Position numbers and translations under genes: made by a program | The notes under the pieces: generated by a model | What the model saw: the letters and a program-made list of their open reading frames with translations, nothing else | Database searches by the model: none | What the model was told of the DNA's origin: nothing | Origin: an uncultured bacterium | GTDB taxonomy: Bacteria > Planctomycetota > Phycisphaerae > Phycisphaerales > SM1A02 | Reading direction: 5' to 3' | Length of the DNA: 8,358 nucleotides | NCBI GenBank assembly: GCA_903914045.1 | Contig: CAIWNO010000148.1 | Coordinates: 1 to 8,358, forward strand | Part shown: one piece after another, positions 1-4,887 of the stretch | How positions within the stretch are numbered: the stretch's first letter is position 1 | How the letters are laid out: every line of letters starts with the position of its first letter

Positions 1-1256
1 TGTTGCATAAGGCTAAGAATGGCCTCCTCGCGCTCGCGGCTTTCACGGATGATGCGAATGACTTCATCAATGTCGCACACCGCGTAAATCAAACCTTCTA
101 AGCGATGCGCCTGCTGCTTGGCTTGTCGCAAAAGGAAGCCAGTTCTGCGGCGAATGACCTCTTTTCGGTGGTCAATGTGGCACTGAATAATTTGCCGAAC
201 ACCCAACGTGCGCGGCTGGTGGTTCACCAGCGCGATGTTGATAATGGAGAAGGTGCTTTGCAGCGGCGTGTATTCATACAGTTGCTTCTCAACAATCGCG
301 GCATCGGCGCCTTTCTTCAGCACCACCACAACGCGCGTTTGCGCGTCGCGGCCGGAGTGATTGCGCACGTCGGCGATATCGGGAATGCGTCCCTCGCGGC
401 TGGCAATGACAATCTTCTCGATCAAATTGGATTGCACAACTTGATATGGAATCTCATCAATGATGATGGCGTCGCGGCCACCTTCCTTGGCCACATGCAC
501 GCGACCGCGCAATGTGACTTTGCCGCGGCCAGAGGTGTAGGCCTCCACAATTCCGCGGCGACCAATTAAAATTCCGCCGGTTGGAAAATCTGGACCAGGC
601 AACACGCGCATGAGTTCTTCCAAACTAATGTTTGGATTGTCGATCATCTTCACAATGGCGTCGCAGGCCTCGCTGAGATTGTGCGGCGGCATGCTGCTGG
701 CCATGCCCACGGCAATGCCAGAACTTCCATTGACCAGCAAGTTTGGAAAGCGCGCTGGAAGAACGGTTGGCTCTTGCAAGCGTTCGTCGTAATTTGCCTT
801 GAAATCAACTGTTTCCTTGTCCAAATCCTCCAGCATGGCGGTGGCGGGCGCGGTCATGCGCGCATCGGTGTAACCCATGGCGGCTGGCGGATCGCCCTCG
901 ATGGATCCAAAGTTTCCTTGCTTGTCAATGAGCAAGTAACGCGTCTTCCACACTTGTCCCAAATTCACAAGCGTTGGATAAATCACGCTCTCGCCGTGCG
1001 GGTGATAGTTGCCGCTGGTGTCGCCGCAAATCTTGGCGCACTTGATGTGCTTGCGTCCAGGCGTGAGATTAAGGTCATGCATGGCCACCAAAATGCGCCG
1101 CTGACTTGGCTTCAAACCATCGCGCACATCGGGCAGCGCGCGGTCCATGATGGTGCTCATGGCGTAGGTCAAGTAGCTGGTGTGCAACTCCTGCTCAATA
1201 GGCATTTCAACAACATGATCAATTGGCGCGGGTGTGGCTGGAGTTGGTTCACTCAT
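1..1256 (-). CDS. gyrA: DNA gyrase subunit A, N-terminal part (3' end outside window)
   Basis: This is the A subunit of DNA gyrase, the type IIA topoisomerase that introduces negative supercoils using ATP together with GyrB. Translation from ATG 1256-1254 gives 418 complete codons with no stop before the left edge. They cover the winged-helix and tower parts of the breakage-reunion domain; the rest of the protein, including the C-terminal beta-pinwheel, lies outside. Visible landmarks are YAMSTIMDRALPDVRDGLKP (31-50), YHPHGES (84-90), QGNFGSIEGDPPAAM (113-127), the catalytic Tyr129, and PNLLVNGSSGIAVGMA (171-186). Against E. coli numbering (offset 7) the quinolone-region Ser83 is kept as Ser90 and Asp87 is Pro94. 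The residue before the catalytic Tyr is Gly128, where Arg is normal. No Shine-Dalgarno is visible before the ATG. An in-frame TTG at 1313 would add 19 residues and an in-frame TGA lies at 1340-1338. I prefer the ATG because its N-terminus is already of normal length. No gyrB lies directly upstream. Confidence 0.96.
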   Translation of the reverse strand, partial: MSEPTPATPAPIDHVVEMPIEQELHTSYLTYAMSTIMDRALPDVRDGLKPSQRRILVAMHDLNLTPGRKHIKCAKICGDTSGNYHPHGESVIYPTLVNLGQVWKTRYLLIDKQGNFGSIEGDPPAAMGYTDARMTAPATAMLEDLDKETVDFKANYDERLQEPTVLPARFPNLLVNGSSGIAVGMASSMPPHNLSEACDAIVKMIDNPNISLEELMRVLPGPDFPTGGILIGRRGIVEAYTSGRGKVTLRGRVHVAKEGGRDAIIIDEIPYQVVQSNLIEKIVIASREGRIPDIADVRNHSGRDAQTRVVVVLKKGADAAIVEKQLYEYTPLQSTFSIINIALVNHQPRTLGVRQIIQCHIDHRKEVIRRRTGFLLRQAKQQAHRLEGLIYAVCDIDEVIRIIRESREREEAILSLMQ

Positions 1257-1304
1257 GTGTGTAATTTCTGCAATGGCAAGTGCGACGTCGTGAACGACAT
1301 CATT

Positions 1305-1364
1305 GGGACACAAATTGGGACAGATCGAAGCACGAAATCAGGCATGAATTTAGGCACGCAATTC
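1305..1364 (-). repeat. Degenerate 12-bp tandem repeat in gyrA leader
   Basis: Read on the minus strand, five successive 12-base units align: GAATTGCGTGCC, TAAATTCATGCC, TGATTTCGTGCT, TCGATCTGTCCC and AATTTGTGTCCC. All carry T at positions 5 and 9 and C at position 11. The last two units contain an exact 9-base repeat (ATTGGGACA on the plus strand at 1302-1310 and 1314-1322). The array lies 49 bases upstream of the gyrA ATG. It may be a decayed tandem duplication, a set of protein-binding sites, or chance in an AT-richer stretch. Confidence 0.4.
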
Positions 1365-1372
1365 AAGCATTT

Positions 1373-1378
1373 ATTCTA
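1373..1378 (-). promoter_or_regulatory. Candidate -10 box for gyrA
   Basis: The minus strand reads TAGAAT, five of six matches to the sigma-70 -10 consensus TATAAT, in the relatively AT-rich gap before gyrA. A start site about 7 bases downstream would give a leader of roughly 110 bases. No convincing -35 hexamer sits 16-18 bases upstream, where the sequence is GC-rich, so this is a weak call. Confidence 0.25.
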
Positions 1379-1414
1379 GTCGAAAATGCGCCCGCACGAG
1401 CATCCGAATGCCTT

Positions 1415-1429
1415 ATTTCCGAAGGAAAT
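1415..1429. other. Small perfect hairpin in gyrA upstream gap
   Basis: ATTTCC and GGAAAT form a 6-bp perfect inverted repeat around a 3-base loop (TTC on the minus strand, or a UUCG-containing loop in a shifted pairing). On the plus strand it is followed by only three more T, and on the minus strand, the transcribed one here, by AAGGC with no U tract. It could be part of the 3' end of the upstream operon transcript but does not look like a proper intrinsic terminator. Confidence 0.3.
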
Positions 1430-1571
1430 TTTGCGGATTATTGCCGCAGTTTCATGCTGAAAAAGTTCATTGATCTTTTCGCGTCCAAGAGAGGATTCAA
1501 CACATTCTGTCCTGGTTGATTTTGCGCCGATGCATCTATTGATACACCCAGTCATGTGTCGTGTGCAACGC

Positions 1572-2240
1572 TTAAAGAGCTTCAAGCAACATGAGCCATT
1601 CCATGTTGCCAGGCGAGCCGGCGCGGCGTGAACTTTTGCCGCCAGTGATAGGTGATGCGGTGTCCGCGAGAACGTGTGCGCCAAGAGCGCGCATGGCTTC
1701 GCGCACACGCGCCACCACCGCGGGCACATGTTCGTGCGCCAGAAAACCATTTTTCAACCACTCTTTTTCCGCGCCTTCCACTTCATAATGCGGCTTCACC
1801 AACGAAATTATTTTTCCGCCGCCGCGCAACCACTTCAGCGCCACGGGCACCGAAAGTTTTTGTTGCGTCCACGCCAAATCCATCACCACCATGTCAACGC
1901 CGCCCTCTGTGACATCGGCGTACAAGGCGTTGGTGCGCTCGCGCACAACCACGCGCGCGTCATTGCGTAGGCGCCACGCCAGGGTTCCGTAGCCCGTGTC
2001 AATGCTGATCACTTGGCGCGCGCGGGCGCGCAATAGCACATCTGTGAAACCACCAATATTGCAGCCAAAATCAGCGCAAATTGCGTCTTTCACTTGCACG
2101 GGAAACGTGTCAAGCGCGTGTTGCAATTTCAAGCCCGCGCGTGAGGCAAGCGCGGGTTGCGCCGCTGCGCCAGCGGGGGCGTTCTCTTTTTCAATCTTGT
2201 GTTCATCAGCGCTGCGCGTGATTTTGTCCTTCTCATTCAT
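1572..2240 (-). CDS. TlyA/FtsJ-like RNA methyltransferase lacking the S4 domain
   Basis: This 222-residue protein matches the methyltransferase half of TlyA (the 16S/23S rRNA 2'-O-methyltransferase and hemolysin A family), which transfers a methyl group from S-adenosylmethionine to a ribose 2'-OH. The family opening 'SRAGLKL.HAL' is at 33-42, SAM motif I at DFGCNIGGFTD (57-67), the following acidic residue at Asp81, 'GYGTLAWRLR' at 83-92 and 'ERTNA' at 101-105. The K-D-K-E catalytic set typical of FtsJ-fold 2'-O-methyltransferases can be placed at Lys38, Asp121, Lys149 and Glu214. The roughly 60-residue N-terminal S4 RNA-binding domain of TlyA is missing. In its place is a 30-residue charged and Ala-rich leader. 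The family 'D(V/I)SF' segment reads DLAW here. The gene is the third in a probable operon, 31 bases after lpxI. The ATG at 2240 is the first in frame, without a clear Shine-Dalgarno. The target RNA is unknown, and a specificity different from TlyA is possible. Confidence 0.8.
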   Translation of the reverse strand: MNEKDKITRSADEHKIEKENAPAGAAAQPALASRAGLKLQHALDTFPVQVKDAICADFGCNIGGFTDVLLRARARQVISIDTGYGTLAWRLRNDARVVVRERTNALYADVTEGGVDMVVMDLAWTQQKLSVPVALKWLRGGGKIISLVKPHYEVEGAEKEWLKNGFLAHEHVPAVVARVREAMRALGAHVLADTASPITGGKSSRRAGSPGNMEWLMLLEAL

Positions 2241-2271
2241 TGGCGCGTGCTTTCATTTGGCGCGCGCGCGT

Positions 2272-3141
2272 TTAGGCCACGCCAACAACCGCCACGCCAA
2301 GGCGATTGGCTGCGGCAATCACAAGTGGCTTCTCAATTAAAATGACGCGGCCCACGCCAAGGGCCAAACATGTTGCGCCCGCTTTGGCCAATCGCTCAAT
2401 CGTAGCCACGCCAACCGTGGGCACATCGGCGCGGCGATCATGGTTGTCGCTGGAAGTTTTCAACAGCGTCCAACCACGCGAGCGACACAGCGTGCTGGCG
2501 CGATCAATCATGGCGTCTGTTCCTTCGACCGCTTCAACGGCGATGGTGTCGCGGTCGCGCACGGCAATGGCTTGCCCAACATCCAGTTTGCACACTTGGG
2601 AAATAATTGGCCAACCAAACGCAATGTCCGCTTGTTGCGCGGCGCTTGGAGCGATGGAACCCATGACGCCAATCGTGGCAAGATGCTCTTGGATGTAGGT
2701 TGTTGAATCCATTAAGGTAACTCCTGAGTTGGCCAATTCATCGGCAACTGCCGCAAGAACCGCGGCGTTTCTGCGGTCGTGACGCAGACGACGGTACCAC
2801 AGCCAAAGCGCCCGCAAATCTGGAATTTGTCGAAGCAACTTCAATGGATCGTGCATGCGCCGTTTGGAAACGCCGCCCACCATGACGGCTTCATGCACGC
2901 CGGCGCGTCGAAGTAGGCGAATCCACTTGCCCATTCGCAGCCAACCAGCTTGAGAAAATTCATCGCACAGCGCGGGCAACGCCGCGTCAAATTGATCGCG
3001 CAAACCAACCGCCACAACGCGTCTGCCCGCGGCCTTGGCTCCGCGCGCCACCAGCAACGGCAGTTGTCCATTGCCCGCGATCAAACCCAGCGGCGGCAAG
3101 TGTGTTGGTCCATGTTGCAAACTGGCGCGCGTTGAATTCAT
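2272..3141 (-). CDS. lpxI: UDP-2,3-diacylglucosamine pyrophosphatase LpxI
   Basis: LpxI hydrolyses UDP-2,3-diacylglucosamine to lipid X plus UMP at the cytoplasmic face of the inner membrane, the fourth step of lipid A synthesis. It replaces LpxH in many bacteria. The 289-residue product has the family length (about 270-290) and its two-domain order. The N-terminal domain opens with GLIAGNGQLPL (19-29) and has VMVGGVSKR (87-95). The C-terminal DUF1009-type catalytic domain has VEAVEGTDAMI (202-212), Lys228, the D.R.DVPTVG signature (235-244) that carries the catalytic aspartate, and the closing glycine-rich strand near 261-289. The ATG at 3141 overlaps the TGA of the upstream gene as ATGA, implying translational coupling. 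The first about 15 residues are poorly conserved leader, so a slightly later start cannot be excluded. No other lpx gene is visible in the window. Its presence argues for a lipid A-bearing outer membrane. Confidence 0.93.
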   Translation of the reverse strand: MNSTRASLQHGPTHLPPLGLIAGNGQLPLLVARGAKAAGRRVVAVGLRDQFDAALPALCDEFSQAGWLRMGKWIRLLRRAGVHEAVMVGGVSKRRMHDPLKLLRQIPDLRALWLWYRRLRHDRRNAAVLAAVADELANSGVTLMDSTTYIQEHLATIGVMGSIAPSAAQQADIAFGWPIISQVCKLDVGQAIAVRDRDTIAVEAVEGTDAMIDRASTLCRSRGWTLLKTSSDNHDRRADVPTVGVATIERLAKAGATCLALGVGRVILIEKPLVIAAANRLGVAVVGVA

Positions 3142-3725
3142 CCGCTGCCCATAGGGAGAAATCGATCGGGATCAATTTCAAATGGCTCGGCGCTCAGCAC
3201 TCCATCCAAAACATTAATGGGGTCTTCATGCACATGTAATAGATGATGCACCGCGGGTTTGATAAATTTGTGCTCAATGCCGTGATCGATCAAGCCTACG
3301 AGCGGGTTGTAGTAGCCATCCAAATTCACCAAGCCAATTGGCTTACGATGCTCGCCCACTTGCCGCTGCACCAGCACTTCAAACAACTCCTCAAATGTTC
3401 CAAGTCCACCAGGCAGCGCAATGAACGCGTCGCCACGCTGCGCCATTAATGTTTTTCGCTGCGCCATGGTGTCCACCACAATCAGCTCGTCGCATTGGTC
3501 GTAGCCTTGCTCAAGGTCCAGCAATCTTTTGGTGATCACGCCCACCACTTTGCCGCCCGCGCTCTTCATGGTTCGCGCAATTTCCCCCATTAAACCAATG
3601 CTTCCGCCGCCATACACCAGCGCCATGTTGCGCCGCGCCATTTCTTGGCCAAGCAGGCGCGCGGCGTCCATGAACTTTATATCCAGGCTGACACTGCTTG
3701 AACAATACACGGTGATATTTCTCAT
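3138..3725 (-). CDS. LOG family nucleotide 5'-monophosphate phosphoribohydrolase
   Basis: LOG (Lonely Guy) proteins cleave nucleoside 5'-monophosphates, or cytokinin riboside monophosphates, to free base plus ribose 5-phosphate in the cytoplasm. The 195-residue product is full length for the family. It has the Rossmann-like start ITVYCSSS (4-11), YGGGSIGLMG (38-47), the substrate motif M.QRK (87-91, Arg90) and the hallmark PGGLGTFEE (105-113, with Glu113 the expected catalytic acid). Such proteins are often mislabelled lysine decarboxylase, but there is no PLP fold here. The gene is the first of a minus-strand operon, overlapping lpxI by 4 bases. The ATG at 3725 is only 25 bases from the divergent ATG at 3751, and no Shine-Dalgarno is evident upstream. 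The physiological substrate in bacteria without plant partners is usually uncertain; purine salvage or nucleotide housekeeping is likely. Confidence 0.92.
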   Translation of the reverse strand: MRNITVYCSSSVSLDIKFMDAARLLGQEMARRNMALVYGGGSIGLMGEIARTMKSAGGKVVGVITKRLLDLEQGYDQCDELIVVDTMAQRKTLMAQRGDAFIALPGGLGTFEELFEVLVQRQVGEHRKPIGLVNLDGYYNPLVGLIDHGIEHKFIKPAVHHLLHVHEDPINVLDGVLSAEPFEIDPDRFLPMGSG

Positions 3726-3750
3726 GGTGATCTTTGGCTAGATTACTCAC
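3726..3750. promoter_or_regulatory. 25-base divergent promoter/start region
   Basis: Only 25 bases separate the ATG codons of the divergent LOG and WecA-like genes, so promoter elements for at least one direction must lie inside the opposite gene. A TAGATT at 3739-3744 resembles a plus-strand -10 box placed about 7 bases before the ATG at 3751, which would make the WecA-like mRNA leaderless. A TAATCT at 3746-3741 is a weaker counterpart on the minus strand. Neither has a recognisable -35 hexamer at normal spacing. No ribosome-binding site is seen for either gene. Confidence 0.3.
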
Positions 3751-4887
3751 ATGCAGCTGCAATTGCTCACCCCCACGTTTTTTTTCATCGGTTGGATGCT
3801 CTCGATTATTTTCACGGCCATTGCCATGGCCTTTGGAACAAGATTCAAGGCGCTTGACACTGAAGGTGCCGACGGTCACGTGAAGGAATTGCGCATGGTG
3901 CCCAATGTGGGCGGCGTGGCGGTGATGAGTTCGTTTGTCTTGCCCGCGCTCGCGGGTCTGCTCTACATCAGTTTGCGCAATCCTCCAGCCGTGGATCCCA
4001 CAAGGCACTATGGATTGGATTTTTTCCAGTCGCGCATTAATGAGAACTTTGTGCCAACCATTGCTATTTTGGCGGGCGCGGTGTGGCTGTTGTTGATGGG
4101 CATGTGGGATGATCGCAAACCACTGAAAGCCGCAACCAAACTGCTGCTGCAATTTATTCCTGCCATTGCCATTGTGTGGGCATTTGATATTCGCTTGCTC
4201 ACTTTGCTTGACCACTATGGACCCGAAGGCAAAGCGTTGAGCGTGTTCCTTGGCGTGATTTGGATTGTGACCATGATCAACGCCATGAATTTTCTGGACA
4301 ACATGGATGGACTGGCGGCGGGCGTGGGCATGATCGCCTCGCTCTTGTTCACCATTGCCGCGTTCATGGTGCAACAGTGGTTCATTGCCAGCATGTTCTC
4401 GCTTTTAGCGGGCTCACTCGCTGGATTTCTGCTTTTTAATTTCTTTCCAAAGGGTGGCGCCAAAATTTTTCTAGGCGATGGCGGAAGTCAACCGCTGGGA
4501 TTTTTACTGGCGGTGCTTTCCATTCGAACCACGTTTGTGAATCCCGCGGAGGTTGATTATGAACTTGGAACACATTGGTGGGGCATTCTTGCGCCGCTGA
4601 TTATCTTGGCCATTCCGCTGTACGACATGATCGCCACCAGCATGATTCGCCTTCGAATTGGGCACAGCCCGTGGGTTGGTGATCAGCGTCATTTGTCGCA
4701 CCGACTTGTGGAACGAGGCTTCACCAAGCGCGGCGCGGTGGTGATTATTTGGGCGTTGGCGGCCATCATTGGCGTGGGCGGCATTCTCATTGGCAGCCTC
4801 TCGCCGTTTCCTGCGATCTTGGTTGTGCTGCAAACCATCGCCGCGCTTGTGTTGCTGGGTTTCATGGAAGGAATTTTTCGTCGATGA
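3751..4887 (+). CDS. WecA/TagO-type polyprenyl-phosphate sugar-1-phosphate transferase
   Basis: Enzymes of this MraY/WecA family transfer a sugar 1-phosphate, often GlcNAc-1-P, from a UDP-sugar to undecaprenyl phosphate, starting lipid-linked glycans such as O-antigen. The 378-residue product is very hydrophobic, with about ten or eleven membrane segments. Motifs appear in the family order: a cytoplasmic loop ending MVPNVGG (49-55), the metal-binding DDR..L.AATKLLLQ (120-134), NAMNFLDNMDGL (177-188), FLGDGGS (240-246) and a late cytoplasmic loop with GDQRHLSHRL (310-319). The spacing and the GD.GS.PLGF form favour WecA/TagO over MraY. The last signature is RHLSHRL rather than the usual HIHHRL; both outer His are kept. 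A hydrophilic stretch at 76-99 looks like an enlarged periplasmic loop. The stop overlaps the next gene's ATG, so the two are almost certainly co-transcribed. The exact sugar cannot be told from sequence. Confidence 0.88.
   Translation: MQLQLLTPTFFFIGWMLSIIFTAIAMAFGTRFKALDTEGADGHVKELRMVPNVGGVAVMSSFVLPALAGLLYISLRNPPAVDPTRHYGLDFFQSRINENFVPTIAILAGAVWLLLMGMWDDRKPLKAATKLLLQFIPAIAIVWAFDIRLLTLLDHYGPEGKALSVFLGVIWIVTMINAMNFLDNMDGLAAGVGMIASLLFTIAAFMVQQWFIASMFSLLAGSLAGFLLFNFFPKGGAKIFLGDGGSQPLGFLLAVLSIRTTFVNPAEVDYELGTHWWGILAPLIILAIPLYDMIATSMIRLRIGHSPWVGDQRHLSHRLVERGFTKRGAVVIIWALAAIIGVGGILIGSLSPFPAILVVLQTIAALVLLGFMEGIFRR
4866..4872 (+). promoter_or_regulatory. Shine-Dalgarno for the O-antigen ligase-like gene
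   Basis: GGAAGGA lies 11 bases before the ATG at 4884, within the last codons of the WecA-like gene. It is the only clear anti-16S match before a start in the window and supports 4884 over the earlier in-frame ATG at 4749. Confidence 0.5.

Larger units (their letters stand above)
1257..1571. other. Intergenic region upstream of gyrA
   Basis: This 315-base gap lies between the methyltransferase stop and the gyrA start, both on the minus strand, so it should hold the end of the upstream operon and the gyrA promoter and leader. It looks more AT-rich than the genes. It contains a candidate -10 box (1378-1373), a degenerate 12-bp-period repeat (1305-1364), a GCAT/ATGC mini-hairpin (1400-1411) and a 6-bp perfect hairpin (1415-1429). 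A minus-strand reading frame from ATG 1555 to TAG 1376 would encode 59 residues with five Cys (two of them in a CSCG near the end). It has no ribosome site and I recognise no family, so I do not call it a gene. No tRNA or classical riboswitch fold was recognised by eye. Confidence 0.7.

Noticed and set aside
1257..1313. 19-residue N-terminal extension of GyrA from an in-frame TTG
   Set aside because: The ATG at 1256 already gives a normal GyrA N-terminus; the extension shows no conserved feature I recognise, though it cannot be strictly excluded.
681..1379. 232-codon plus-strand open frame opposite gyrA
   Set aside because: It is antisense to a clear GyrA, has no recognisable domain, and its composition is that of a mirrored coding frame.
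3138..3725. Lysine decarboxylase
   Set aside because: The PGGLGTFEE and RK motifs are those of LOG phosphoribohydrolases, for which this is a common database misnomer; no PLP-binding lysine motif is present.
3511..4374. 287-codon minus-strand open frame spanning the LOG gene, the divergent gap and half of the WecA-like gene
   Set aside because: The translation is rich in His, Gln and Arg and looks like an antisense read-through of two well-supported genes.
4749..4883. Upstream ATG giving the ligase-like protein 45 extra residues
   Set aside because: It would overlap the WecA-like gene by 139 bases and adds a His/Arg/Cys-rich stretch typical of an out-of-frame read; ATG 4884 has an ATGA overlap and a Shine-Dalgarno.
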